From Microcyclospora pomicola (lineage: Eukaryota > Ascomycota > Dothideomycetes > Capnodiales), in contig NHNY01000022.1 in NCBI GenBank assembly GCA_002786065.1, positions 310,001 through 374,000 on the forward strand: a stretch of DNA of 64,000 nucleotides, written 5' to 3'. A program made the translations under genes and the position numbers. How positions within the stretch are numbered: the stretch's first letter is position 1; each line of letters opens with the position of its first letter. Positions 11,350 through 21,326 of the stretch are shown piece after piece. The notes beneath the pieces were generated by a model that saw only the letters and a list, made by a program, of their open reading frames with translations, was not told the DNA's origin and ran no database searches.

Positions 11350-12153
11350 TCAGGTCACCGTAGCTTTCAGCAACTCAAAAACAGTCATGATTTCGTATCC
11401 CCTGAGTTTCATTTCTGGTATAGTGTTGAACAGCATTGGCACCGTCCAGGAGCGGCGATCGTGACATATGATCACGGATCCGGCGCGAATCATGCTGAGA
11501 ATGTGCCAAGAATTGATCCAGTGATAGCTGATGAATGGATCGTGCGGATAGACACTACCCAGTACTGTCCTGTAGCCTGCCTGCGTGGCAATGTCGACAA
11601 TGCGCTTACTGAAGATGCCAGATCCTGGCCTAAAGAAATGCGGACCTCGTTCAACGCCGGCAGTCTTGTAAGCGACCTCGATCATAGAATCAACTTCCGC
11701 TATCTCGTTGGCCAGCGTATCGCTGGGCAGCTGAAAGCTGGGCTCGTCATGCATGGCATGATTACCAAGTTCGTGACCTTGTCTCACGATCTCAGCCAAG
11801 ACGTCTTCTCGCCCCGCGACCTGACCTCCAATGACGAAGAATGTTGCTCGTGCGCCATTGGACTTCAAGATCTCCAGGATTCCTCTGGTGTACTCGGAGG
11901 GAGCGTCATCAATCGTAAGCGCGACCAATTTCCGGCCTCCGTGTGCGGCGACATGGAACAATACTTCTGGTGATCGGCGTTGGAGATATCTGATCACGAA
12001 TGTCGGCGGCTTGTAGACGATGTATGCCGGCAGTACGATGAGGATCAGAACTGTTATGATGATGAGCTGCAGCATCGTTCGGGTGCGTCTCGCGCGGCGG
12101 CGACTCCACCGACCTCTCGGTAGCCAGAAGAAGGATGACACCAAGGGCATCAT
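11350..12153 (-). CDS. Membrane-anchored polysaccharide deacetylase (NodB domain)
   Basis: Single exon, 267 aa. A basic N terminus (RRRARRTRT) precedes one hydrophobic anchor at residues 28-47, which suggests a type II membrane protein of the secretory pathway. NodB motifs follow: TIDDAPS at 80-86 (metal-binding and catalytic Asp), NHAMHD at 131-136 (metal His pair), FRPGSG at 174-179, and IICHD at 228-232 for the late catalytic His. Known family members remove acetyl groups from chitin, chitooligosaccharides or related polymers; the substrate here is not shown. The AP in place of the usual GP/GG after the first Asp pair is a mild variation. It is convergent with the dehydrogenase, with almost no gap. 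Confidence 0.87.
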   Translation of the reverse strand: MMPLVSSFFWLPRGRWSRRRARRTRTMLQLIIITVLILIVLPAYIVYKPPTFVIRYLQRRSPEVLFHVAAHGGRKLVALTIDDAPSEYTRGILEILKSNGARATFFVIGGQVAGREDVLAEIVRQGHELGNHAMHDEPSFQLPSDTLANEIAEVDSMIEVAYKTAGVERGPHFFRPGSGIFSKRIVDIATQAGYRTVLGSVYPHDPFISYHWINSWHILSMIRAGSVIICHDRRSWTVPMLFNTIPEMKLRGYEIMTVFELLKATVT

Positions 12154-13348
12154 TAAGCCTGCCGCATTCTTTAGATGAGAGCTATTATCAATTGATCTCT
12201 GCGTGATGCATCACATTCAAGCTGGTACGCGTACATGATCGAAAACCATATGTCTAGGGCCGATAGAGTGTTGATGAGAAATTTTGTCGGATACGATGAG
12301 GTCTGTGCGTGGTTTCACCGCCGGGTATACGAATACACTGATGATAGGGCCTATGTGTACCTTATGAAGCACCTCTACCTACCGTAGTTACCTTACCTTA
12401 CACTTGCTAGTAGACACTCCGCAACATACGCAATATGTCACGATAGTGAAGCGCGATAGTGGCAGTCATGTTCATCAAGGGCTTGTGGCATGCACGGCAC
12501 AGGCATGTCTTGAGACAACTAAGTTCTAATGCTACCTACGTGCAATCAGCTTCGATCACATTTCCCAAGCGGAAATGGGAGGCCCTACTTAGATTTCAGC
12601 CAGACTCAGACCTACCTCCACGAAGTTATCACTTCACGTGGCGTCGTGGATTTCACGGGACAGGACTGCATAGTTGAGTACTCCAAAAAATCATGTCTAC
12701 AAGAACGACTAGGAATCTAAGCGCAATCTACCGTATCTACACTCCTTTTGTGATCTTGCTCGGACTCTTTCACTGGATTTCAGTCAATTCGTTATATGGA
12801 CTGGCCAATTCGTCTTATTGCGAAGGTAAACGGCCCCAGTCCTGGATGCCTACGGTAGGATCACAGCTCATCTTCAGGATCTAATCTCATTTCAAGTCGA
12901 GCAACGAACCAGGAACCACTCAGCCTACACCAGCAGGACGAGCTCCAATAAGCTGTCACAGCACTGAACAGGGCATCCCCCGGTAGAATCATGTTCAAGG
13001 TATGGATTTACGAAGTGAGGTGCACCGACAATCACATGCTGGCGTGCTCGAGATGCGCCCCACTTTTCGATGCTGGTCGAAGCCGAAACGTGCTCGATGG
13101 ACCTCGGCGTCGCCAAGGTTCAAGTTGCTCCGTCGGCCGGATCGACCAGCATCACAACTTTGTGCATCCAGAGGCGTAGGTAGTAGCTGTCGCCTTGCCT
13201 CCTATTCTATTCACCATCAACCGGGCCATCAAGTCTTTCTTTCATTTTTCACTTGACTTTCTCATATCGACTCTTCCCTCAAGGAAGCCTGAACCCCGAC
13301 CAATACCATCTTCAGACTTGCAATAGCAAGTCCATGATCTATCTCACC
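12154..13348. other. Intergenic region with CT-rich leader before the ALDH gene
   Basis: About 1.2 kb between divergent genes. The run at roughly 13231-13290 is rich in C and T, as is common just upstream of start codons in highly expressed filamentous-fungal genes. A cluster of TACC/CCTTA words lies at 12371-12401. No supported gene. Confidence 0.45.
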
Positions 13349-14926
13349 ATGAACGACCTCCCTGCCTTCAGCCTGACGCCTAAGGAGCGCATCCCGGCTA
13401 TTCACGAATCTCTTGTCCGCAAATTCAACACTCACTCCACGCGCAACGTTGAATGGCGACTCAAGCAGCTCCGACAGCTGTACTGGGGCCTCAGCGACTC
13501 CGAGGCCGCTGTGCTGGAAGCCTGCAAGCTCGACTTGGGCAAGAGCACGTACGAGACATACTTGACCGAGCTGGGATGGGTTCTCAACGACATCTTGTTC
13601 ATGATCAAGAACCTCAAGCGATGGGCCAAGGATGAAAAGCCCGAGGATATCGACCTCATCAACAGCTTCATGTCGCCCAGGATCCGCAAGGACCCCCTCG
13701 GCGCGATTTTGATCCTCGGAGCCTACAACTTCCCAATCCAGCTTTCATTGGGTCCCTTGGTCGGTGCGATTGCGGCAGGTTGTACTGCTGTGCTGAAGCC
13801 CTCTGAGAATGCGCCAAACGCCGCGCGCGTTATGCAGCACATTATCGAACAAAGCTTAGACCCTGAGGCATATCAATGCGTGCAGGGTGCTGTACCAGAG
13901 ACAACAGCCCTTCTGGACCTGAAGTGGGACAAAATCTTCTACACCGGCGGTCACGTCGTCGGAACGATCATCGCAAAGAAGGCTGCCGAGACTCTGACCC
14001 CAGTGACTCTTGAGTTGGGTGGACGCAACCCGGCCATTGTGTCGAAGAACGCAGACCCACGTCTCGCAGCACGCAGACTGATCTGGGCCAAGCTTGTCAA
14101 CGCCGGCCAGGTTTGTGTGTCGCAGAACTACATCATGGTGGACAAAGACATCCTCCCTGCCTTCATCGCTCAACTCCAAGTGGCATTGAAGGAGTTCCAG
14201 CCCAAGGGTGCAGAGGCCAGTGAAGACTACGGCAAGATCATCAACGAGCGCCAATGGTCCCGCCTGAAGTCCATGCTTGACAGCACTCACGGTAAGATCC
14301 TTATCGGAGGCAACACCAACAAAGACACTCTGTTCTTCGAGACCACCGTGGTGCAAGTCCAGAACGCCGATGACCCGCTCCTCCAGGACGAGTCTTTCGG
14401 TCCACTCATCCCCATCTTGCCGGTCAATGATATCGATGAGGCGATCCGCACCGCCAACCAGATTCACGCTACCCCACTGGGTCTCTACCCCTTCGGCACC
14501 AAGGCCGAGACCGACAAGATCCTGTCACAGACCCGTAGCGGTGGCGCTAGTGTCAACGACGGCTTCTTCCACGCTTCGATTCCTACCCTCTCCTTCGGTG
14601 GCGTGGGCGACAGCGGCTCTGGCGCTTACCGTGGCAAGGCCTCCTTCGACTGCTTCACTCACCGCCGCTCCATCACCACGACCCCCGGCTGGATCGAGAG
14701 CATGTTGTCCGTGAGGTACCCACCATTCACAGAGAAGAAGCTCAAGCAATACAAGCAGATGTCGGCCAAGAAGCCCGACTTCGACCGCAACGGTCGCCCC
14801 ACTGGCGGGTTGATCTGGTGGATGCTGGGATTGGGCGGAAAGAGCGCTGGCGGTGCTGGTTCAAGGTGGGTGCTCGTGGCGATCGTCGCCGTGGCGCTGC
14901 GCCTCTACCAGTCGAAGAACAAATAG
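13349..14926 (+). CDS. Fatty aldehyde dehydrogenase-type ALDH with C-terminal membrane anchor
   Basis: Intronless, 525 aa from the ATG at 13349; an in-frame ATG at 13334 and an open extension to 13253 are less likely starts because conservation begins at NDLPAF. Residues 222 (Glu in LELGGRNP) and 256 (Cys in NAGQVCVSQNY) are the expected general base and nucleophile. FYTGG...G forms the NAD-binding turn, and ESFGPL is conserved. The last 20 residues (RWVLVAIVAVALRLYQSKNK) look like a tail anchor with basic flank. This matches ALDH3-type enzymes such as yeast Hfd1 and mammalian fatty aldehyde dehydrogenase, which oxidise long-chain aldehydes at ER, lipid-droplet or mitochondrial membranes. Codon use is strongly C-ending, suggesting high expression. 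Confidence 0.92.
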   Translation: MNDLPAFSLTPKERIPAIHESLVRKFNTHSTRNVEWRLKQLRQLYWGLSDSEAAVLEACKLDLGKSTYETYLTELGWVLNDILFMIKNLKRWAKDEKPEDIDLINSFMSPRIRKDPLGAILILGAYNFPIQLSLGPLVGAIAAGCTAVLKPSENAPNAARVMQHIIEQSLDPEAYQCVQGAVPETTALLDLKWDKIFYTGGHVVGTIIAKKAAETLTPVTLELGGRNPAIVSKNADPRLAARRLIWAKLVNAGQVCVSQNYIMVDKDILPAFIAQLQVALKEFQPKGAEASEDYGKIINERQWSRLKSMLDSTHGKILIGGNTNKDTLFFETTVVQVQNADDPLLQDESFGPLIPILPVNDIDEAIRTANQIHATPLGLYPFGTKAETDKILSQTRSGGASVNDGFFHASIPTLSFGGVGDSGSGAYRGKASFDCFTHRRSITTTPGWIESMLSVRYPPFTEKKLKQYKQMSAKKPDFDRNGRPTGGLIWWMLGLGGKSAGGAGSRWVLVAIVAVALRLYQSKNK

Positions 14927-15218
14927 TAATGATTATGTTTTTTCTACACATCTAGGGAGAAATCGAAGCTTTGATTGGTCCACACGCCGTTTCCGCGTCC
15001 GCTGTTCTCGTGTCCTGCCTTTTGAGATATCCGGCTTCTTGTCCATGCCCGCCTGCGCGCGTTTTTCGTGAGGGTCATGTCGATTCTGGCAACCCACCTC
15101 CCCAGATCTCATACCTGCTGTTACTGGATCTTTCCTTTGTCTTTGGCTTTCGTGTATGCTTGGATTGAGACACGATCATTTCGATCCGTCGCACGAACCG
15201 ACCTACCGGGCTAGTGCG

Positions 15219-15226
15219 ACGTTTAT
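15219..15226 (+). promoter_or_regulatory. Possible TATA box of the small open frame
   Basis: TTATAAGA lies about 120 nt upstream of the ATG at 15344, a usual distance when a leader of 50-90 nt is present. It supports transcription of the small frame but is weak evidence alone. Confidence 0.3.
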
Positions 15227-15343
15227 AAGAGCTTTTTGATACTGCACCTGTCCCGCCAGAGAAAGAAATCACATGTTACTCACTCTCTGCGACCGTCACT
15301 TACCAACTTCGTATCTCTTGAAACACCAAGACTCCTTGAAACG

Positions 15344-15562
15344 ATGCCAGGCCAGTGTCCGGTGGGAGTAGTAGTCGTTATAGCAGTAGTACATATATCA
15401 CTCGGTATCTGCGCAGCAGGGCTCGTGCACCGCGACAGGCGGTCATGGATCCTGCTGCGTGATTTGACTTTCTTACCTGCGTTCCGGGACGTGTGGAGGC
15501 ACCATTCCCCGCCTTATGCTGGATTGCTCATCATCGCGTCAGCCAAAATTACAGCGCTGTAG
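15344..15562 (+). CDS. Possible small hydrophobic protein, unrecognised
   Basis: An open frame of 72 codons plus stop starting at ATG 15344. The N terminus is hydrophobic (VGVVVVIAVVHISLGICAAG, residues 7-26), followed by a basic Arg/His-rich middle and another hydrophobic stretch (AGLLIIASA) near the end. A TATA-like element and a C-rich leader precede it. I do not recognise a family. It could be a small membrane or secreted peptide, or chance; the context is otherwise empty. Confidence 0.35.
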   Translation: MPGQCPVGVVVVIAVVHISLGICAAGLVHRDRRSWILLRDLTFLPAFRDVWRHHSPPYAGLLIIASAKITAL

Positions 15563-16577
15563 GTTGATCTTGTGATCGCAGGTGCTTGAGACGAGGTAGG
15601 GATATCTTGGTTGTAATCGAAAGCTAGGTAGTAGGTAAAGGTAGGTTCCTCGAAAATGCATGACCATAGTGCAATGCAATGCACGATTCCGGAACGCACG
15701 AGCACAACCGCTTTATCTCGAAACGGACAACACAAGCCTGGGGGTTAAGGTAAAGTGCTCTACGCAGGAACCGCAGTCGTCCGGCGGTACTGCAACGCTC
15801 TCCTGATGTCGGCGTCCATTTAGGTACATGCGGTAGAATTCTTACACATCTGCTGACCGAGCATACTGGTCGGTGAGGTTCGTCCCAGCAAGCCGGCTCC
15901 CATCTCTAATGGTGGGTGGTATGGCCAAGGCAGAGGACGCATGCAATGTAACCCAAGCAGAGCTCATGCAGCGTTGTTGTTCGATGGGACGAGTCTGGGA
16001 TGAGTTTCATCAATATGCTACATGTAGAAGAGCGGTTTCATCCGCGCAATTGGTGGATGAAACGAAACGAAACGAAAAATGGCCGCTACGTTGGAGTTTA
16101 CAGGTAGTGATCGACGGCAGCCCACCGTCAGCTGCCGAACATCTTACATACTACTGTGCCATCTTTCCTGTTGATTGCCGAGTGTGATACAACCCACATC
16201 CCTTCTACTTGGTAATATACACGAGTGTCTCTCCGACACTATACCTAGCATACCTTACTTTCCATGATTGCTCGGCCGCTTGCAAGAAATGCGCCACCAG
16301 GAACAGCGGTAGGCTCTGACCCAACGATTCGTGGCGACGATAGCGACTGTGACACAGGTCCCCTCGTTAATCGTTGGAGGTGAGCGAGGTTACTGTACGG
16401 CGTTCGACTGATTGAGCATATGGTCACCGACCCACCCGTGAACAACAACAACTGCATATATTGCATGCCAAACAGAGCTTGCCACACACTGTCCCATGAG
16501 CACGCCTGATTTCCTGGAATATCGCGATATGGCCGAGCGATAAGCCTCGAGAACCACCCATCACCGCCTCGCCAGTC

Positions 16578-18950
16578 ATGTCCTCCCTTCTGGCGCTGCT
16601 CTCGCAGCAAAGTCCGATGTTGAAGACACGCAAAGCACTCATCGTCGTCGGATTGCAGAATGATGCCATCACCCCCGGTGGGAAATTGCCCATCAGCAAT
16701 GCTTCGGGCTGGTTCGATCGGATCAAGATCCTCGTCGATCAGTTCCGCCCGCACGGAGACGTGGCCTGGGTCCGGTCAGAGTACAAGGAGAATCGCTCCA
16801 TCCATCCCGACGGCAAGCAAGGCGAAGCTATCATCACTCACGCCGACCCTTCTGCCCCGTCAAATGCTGCCGACGCCACCGCAGATGTAGAGCATTTCCT
16901 GGCCGATTCGGCCGATGCATGTCTACCCGGCTCTTGGGGTGCCGCCTTTAGTGACGAGGTCAAGGACCTCATCCAAAACCCGAAAGATATCGTACTCGTC
17001 AAGACTCATTATTCGGCGTTCGAAGCCACCTCGCTGCTGATCACGTTGCGTTCGAAGCTCGTCACGGAGCTGTATATCTGCGGCTGCTACACGAATCTGT
17101 CCGTCTACGCTACCGCGGTCGATGCCGCTAGCTATGGAATGAAGGTCACGTTGGTGGAAGATTGTCTTGGCTACCGCCAGAAGGACAGACACGATGTTGC
17201 CCTGCAGAAGTTGGTTTCAATCATGAACGCTCGTGTCATACAGAGTCCTTGCGTGGTCGATGCACTTCTCAATCCGCCCGCAGCTCCAGATGACGAGGTG
17301 TCGGAAGAGGAAGAAGAAAGCTCCGTCGAATCACTCACAGGCGATGAGGAGCCTGATGGGCTGTCTTTACCGGCAAATCCACAGGCTCATCTTGAGGTTG
17401 ATAGCGAGGAGGATCAGGATGCCGAAGTAGTGCTGCCTCCGGTGTCTAGCATCAGCGGCCGCAAATTGGAACTTCGCTATTCCACGGCAAAGCGACCGAC
17501 CTCTCGTTCGTCAGCCAAGGACATTGCCGTTCCACCTCACCGACCCACCTCGAAGCCCATCCATCAACCTAGCAGCCCAGCAGACGATGCGCAGCAGTTG
17601 GCTCCTCATAGTCACGAACAGCATCGAACACGACGACCAGGATTCGATCGACGAAGCAGAGAATCTTCGATGCGGGATAGTATCGAAGCCGCTCTTACAG
17701 GACGATCATCCAGTAAAGGCAGCATGAACCGAACTGAGGTTGCAGTACAGAGTACGAATCTGAAGGAGACGAAACCCGATAGCCGCCTATGTCCCAAGAA
17801 GGCGAGAAGTGCAGAGCCTTGGTTGGACATGATCGAGCCCGCATCTTCCGGGGTCAGTGTAAGTCACAAAACGTCGCAATCCTTGCACCCAGGACTAGCT
17901 GCTATGTCCAAGATAGGTGGACTGCCACCAGCGACTATAGCTGACTACCAAAGGATGACTGAAAAGGCGCGTGCAGCCAGAACCTCGTCGGAGATGAAAC
18001 TTCAGTCCCATCAGACGGATGCGCCACTACTGGGAGAGAATAGTGAGGGTCTCAGTGCTGGCTCTCGTATCATGCACAATTTACTCTCCGATGAAGAGGC
18101 CAAGACAATCTTCAACAACATCCAGCATGAAGTCGACTGGCAGACGATGTATCATCAGACCGGCGAAGTACCGCGCTTGGTCTGCTGCCAAGGTACGGTC
18201 GAAGACGACGGTACCGTGCCGATCTATCGCCATCCTTCGGATCAGACGATTGCCGTCCAGCAGTGGAGTCCATGGGTTGAGCGAGTCCGCAAAGCAGCCG
18301 AGCAAGTTGTTGGCCACCGTCTCAACCATGTCCTGATCCAGCTCTACCGCAACGGCTCCGACTACATTTCGGAACACTCCGACAAGACTCTCGACATTGA
18401 TCTGCACAGCAACATCGTCAACGTCTCGTTTGGCGCACAGCGCACCATGCGCCTGAGAACGAAACGCGGTGCGCCTGCTCCTTGTCCCGCCTCGGTATCG
18501 ACAGGCTCTCAGCGGACGACTCATCGCATCCCGCTGCCGCATAACAGTATGCTGACCATGTCGATTCTGACCAACGCCGAGTACCTACACGGTATCAACG
18601 CCGACAAGCGTCGGACAGTCGAGCTCTCCGACGCCGAAAAAGCATATAACGGCCAGCGAATCAGCTTGACCTTTCGCAAGATCGCGACATTCCTTACCCC
18701 GGCGTCTCCTCTGAGCGGTGGCAAGGAAACACCTGCATCTACTGCCGTGGAAGCCAAGACCTGGCTGATCTTCGGACAAGGTGCAACGGGCAAGACCCGC
18801 GACCAAGCACATGCAGTTCTCAACGGTGTGCGTGATGCAAGCGACAAATTGATCGTTGCGTTCGGAAAGGAGAATCAGTATCAAGCGAGCGGCTCATTCG
18901 ACTGGGAGGGTGTGTATGGCGAGGGGAGCGACGTCTTGCATCTCAAGTGA
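16578..18950 (+). CDS. Isochorismatase-like hydrolase fused to AlkB-type 2OG-Fe(II) dioxygenase
   Basis: Intronless, 790 aa. Residues about 17-225 form an isochorismatase-like cysteine hydrolase with the triad Asp29 (VGLQND), Lys142 (VKTHYS) and Cys170 (ICGCYTN). Residues about 230-490 are acidic then basic, low-complexity linker. Residues about 495-706 are an AlkB-like dioxygenase: the iron facial triad is His600-x-Asp602 (EHSDK) and His671 (YLHGIN), and the 2-oxoglutarate arginines fit Arg694 and Arg700 (GQRISLTFRK). A conserved-looking tail (FGQGATGKTRDQAH ... FDWEGVYG) follows. AlkB enzymes oxidatively remove alkyl groups from nucleic acids; isochorismatase-type enzymes cleave amides or vinyl ethers of small molecules. 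Both active sites look intact. Why they are joined is unknown. A SRAP/HMCES gene follows on the same strand. Confidence 0.9.
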   Translation: MSSLLALLSQQSPMLKTRKALIVVGLQNDAITPGGKLPISNASGWFDRIKILVDQFRPHGDVAWVRSEYKENRSIHPDGKQGEAIITHADPSAPSNAADATADVEHFLADSADACLPGSWGAAFSDEVKDLIQNPKDIVLVKTHYSAFEATSLLITLRSKLVTELYICGCYTNLSVYATAVDAASYGMKVTLVEDCLGYRQKDRHDVALQKLVSIMNARVIQSPCVVDALLNPPAAPDDEVSEEEEESSVESLTGDEEPDGLSLPANPQAHLEVDSEEDQDAEVVLPPVSSISGRKLELRYSTAKRPTSRSSAKDIAVPPHRPTSKPIHQPSSPADDAQQLAPHSHEQHRTRRPGFDRRSRESSMRDSIEAALTGRSSSKGSMNRTEVAVQSTNLKETKPDSRLCPKKARSAEPWLDMIEPASSGVSVSHKTSQSLHPGLAAMSKIGGLPPATIADYQRMTEKARAARTSSEMKLQSHQTDAPLLGENSEGLSAGSRIMHNLLSDEEAKTIFNNIQHEVDWQTMYHQTGEVPRLVCCQGTVEDDGTVPIYRHPSDQTIAVQQWSPWVERVRKAAEQVVGHRLNHVLIQLYRNGSDYISEHSDKTLDIDLHSNIVNVSFGAQRTMRLRTKRGAPAPCPASVSTGSQRTTHRIPLPHNSMLTMSILTNAEYLHGINADKRRTVELSDAEKAYNGQRISLTFRKIATFLTPASPLSGGKETPASTAVEAKTWLIFGQGATGKTRDQAHAVLNGVRDASDKLIVAFGKENQYQASGSFDWEGVYGEGSDVLHLK

Positions 18951-19736
18951 GTTTGAGAGACTCGCTCCTATACATGTATCGCCGGGAGGGGATGATTGGA
19001 CAGATTCGTTGACCTCGACGTAGGCAAGAAACTACGAGCCATGTAGATGTATTGGACACTCCTATGAACATCGTGACATTTGACACGTTCTGGTATCATG
19101 AGCCGTTTCGCTGCTAAAGAAGCGACCGCACCGCATGCGCAAACGGTCTGCTCTAGACACAACGGAAAGTGATCGCAAAAGGCAGAAGTCAAAGCTAGAC
19201 GATCTTTGCCATTGTTATCTACTCACCTAATTGTATATCAATTCTTTCTCCATATACATGTACGTCAAGACTGCTCTACAATATCCTTCCCGAAGCGGTC
19301 AGTACAGGTGTCTTATCCAAGAACCGAGTCGGGCATGATCCCAGCACATCAACATAAAATGAAGTGAGGCATGGAATGTTTGTGACTATTGAAGCACTTC
19401 TAGCGCTGTTTGAGGTGTTCAGATACTTGAGGATAGATTTCAGCTAGAGAATGTTCGTGGGCGCTGTTACGTTGTCTAGCAATCATCTTCATGCTATTTA
19501 TGGCCACCAATTTGAGGTTTGGCGATATGTTGGTGTCGATGATATGCTGTGATTAAACGACGAGAGCATGTGAAACACGAAGCACACGGACCACCGAACA
19601 GACGTCCACGGCGCCACATCGAGCAGACCTACAAACAGTGCATAAAATCGCATGACTTGACTTATCTTCAACATGCCACCGCTTCCTGCTTGGAGTCCTG
19701 TCACTGCTCCTTTCGCCGGATCTCACCATCGGCAAG
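18951..19736. other. Intergenic region between the AlkB fusion and the SRAP gene
   Basis: About 0.8 kb, presumably the fusion gene's 3' end and the SRAP promoter. No supported gene or repeat. Confidence 0.45.
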
Positions 19737-21326
19737 ATGTGCGGCCGCTATGTGCTTCACCTTCGTCCGTCCGAAGTCCGACAACGCCTAGCCGACCAGG
19801 ACATGCCCTCCAATGAAGCACCATCTGACGACGACCGCCAACTGCGCCAAAGCTATAACTTCGCCCCCAGCCAGCACGGCCTGATCTATCGTGCCGATAC
19901 GAGTGACTATGGCTTCGGCGACAAACACACGGAAAGCAGACAGGAGGGCGAAGACGGCGAACCAGAAGCTAAGCGCGCGAAACACTCCCATGTCGCATCG
20001 ACGACCACGCACAGTGTCGACGGCATGGCCACCAAGGAAACGAAGTATAAGCTGCAATGTGCCAAGTGGGGCCTGATCCCCAACTGGACCCGTCGTGCGC
20101 CCGACTACGCCAACCAGATGAAGACGATCAATTGTCGCGACGACTCGCTGCTGGAGAACCGCGGGCTGTGGAACACGATGAAAGCGCGCAAACGCTGCAT
20201 CGTCGTCGCCGAGGGCTTCTTCGAGTGGCTGAAGAAGAACAACGGCAAGGAGCGCGTGCCCCACTATGTCAAGAGGAAGGACGGGCAGTTGATGTGCTTT
20301 GCGGGACTGTGGGACGTGTGCACGTTTGAGAGCACGGGCGATGAGGTCGGGGTGGAGGGGCAGAAGGTGTACAGCTACACGATCATCACGACGGACTCGA
20401 ACGAGCAGCTGAAGTTCTTGCATGATCGCATGCCTGTCATCTTTGAGGCGGGGAGCGAGGAGATGAAGCGGTGGTTGGATCCTGCACGTGTGGGCTGGGA
20501 TGCAGACTTGCAAAAGTCGCTGAAGCCGTTCAAGGGGGAGCTGGAGTGCTACGTCGTCGATAAAGCTGTCGGCAAGGTCGGCAATGACAAGCCGAGCTTT
20601 GTGGTTCCCATCGACAGTGCGGAGAACAAGAACAACATCGCCAACTTCTTCGACAGAAGTCCTGCGAAAGGAAAGAAGGAAGCAGAAACAGCCAAGGATG
20701 AGGCCACTGTTGAAGACGACGACGCTGACCACAAAGACCTCGATACAAGCAAAGTAGAAGATCCCGAATCTAACGCGCCCCTCCCCAAACCAGTGGACGT
20801 ACCCGAAAACGAGTTCGAGCGAGCTCTAAAGCAGTCGAAAGGGTCTACTTCAACACCCATGTCCTCGACCTCTACTCTGAAAGACACGCGCGATGCTGGA
20901 GGCTGGGACGACGCTGACGATGAGGATTTTGACCTCAAGGACGAAGAGCTGTCCGCAGCAGCCGATCGTTTCGTTGACCAGGAGATCAAGCGTGAGGTCG
21001 ACGATGTGGACGATGAGGCACTGTATGCGGCTAGCATCAGCCCGCCGCGGAAAATGCGCAAGGTCCCAGCCGTCGGCACGAGAAGTACGCCTTCGTCTCG
21101 ACCGTCTGCTGCGTCTACAAAGCTTGATGAGAAGCAAGAGATTGCGCCGGAACCGAGTAAAGAGAAAACGTCAGCCGAGAATCCCGCCACACCGAGTCAT
21201 GCAGAGACGAGAGCGGCGGCCAAGAAGACGAGAAGTGCTACTTCGAACAACACAGCACCGCCCAAGACGCCTTCGAAGACGCCCAAGGATGCTAAGATTA
21301 CGAGCTTCTTTGCTGGCAAGAGTTGA
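19737..21326 (+). CDS. SRAP-domain protein, HMCES/YedK family, with PIP-like boxes
   Basis: Intronless, 529 aa. It begins MCGRY, so Met removal exposes the catalytic Cys2 that forms a thiazolidine crosslink with abasic sites. Other SRAP active-site residues are Asn41 (YNFAPSQ), Glu159 (VVAEGFFEW) and His229 (FLHDRMPVI). The SRAP domain covers about residues 1-295 and has an inserted charged loop at about 55-103. The tail is disordered and ends DAKITSFFAGKS, which fits a PCNA-interacting box with Asp instead of the usual Gln. A second similar motif, KNNIANFF, sits at 298-305. The family shields abasic sites in single-stranded DNA at replication forks; nuclear action is inferred. The neighbouring AlkB fusion may share a DNA-damage theme. 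Confidence 0.93.
   Translation: MCGRYVLHLRPSEVRQRLADQDMPSNEAPSDDDRQLRQSYNFAPSQHGLIYRADTSDYGFGDKHTESRQEGEDGEPEAKRAKHSHVASTTTHSVDGMATKETKYKLQCAKWGLIPNWTRRAPDYANQMKTINCRDDSLLENRGLWNTMKARKRCIVVAEGFFEWLKKNNGKERVPHYVKRKDGQLMCFAGLWDVCTFESTGDEVGVEGQKVYSYTIITTDSNEQLKFLHDRMPVIFEAGSEEMKRWLDPARVGWDADLQKSLKPFKGELECYVVDKAVGKVGNDKPSFVVPIDSAENKNNIANFFDRSPAKGKKEAETAKDEATVEDDDADHKDLDTSKVEDPESNAPLPKPVDVPENEFERALKQSKGSTSTPMSSTSTLKDTRDAGGWDDADDEDFDLKDEELSAAADRFVDQEIKREVDDVDDEALYAASISPPRKMRKVPAVGTRSTPSSRPSAASTKLDEKQEIAPEPSKEKTSAENPATPSHAETRAAAKKTRSATSNNTAPPKTPSKTPKDAKITSFFAGKS

Larger units (their letters stand above)
14927..16577. other. Intergenic region holding one possible small gene
   Basis: About 1.65 kb between two plus-strand genes. 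Apart from the possible small gene at 15344-15562 I see only short unconvincing open frames, and a cluster of TAGGTA-like words at 15623-15650. Confidence 0.45.

Noticed and set aside
13856-14467. Minus-strand open frame opposite the ALDH gene
   Set aside because: Shadow frame; the plus-strand protein has full family support.
19788-20732. Long minus-strand open frame opposite the SRAP gene
   Set aside because: Antisense shadow of a clearly coding frame; no domain seen.
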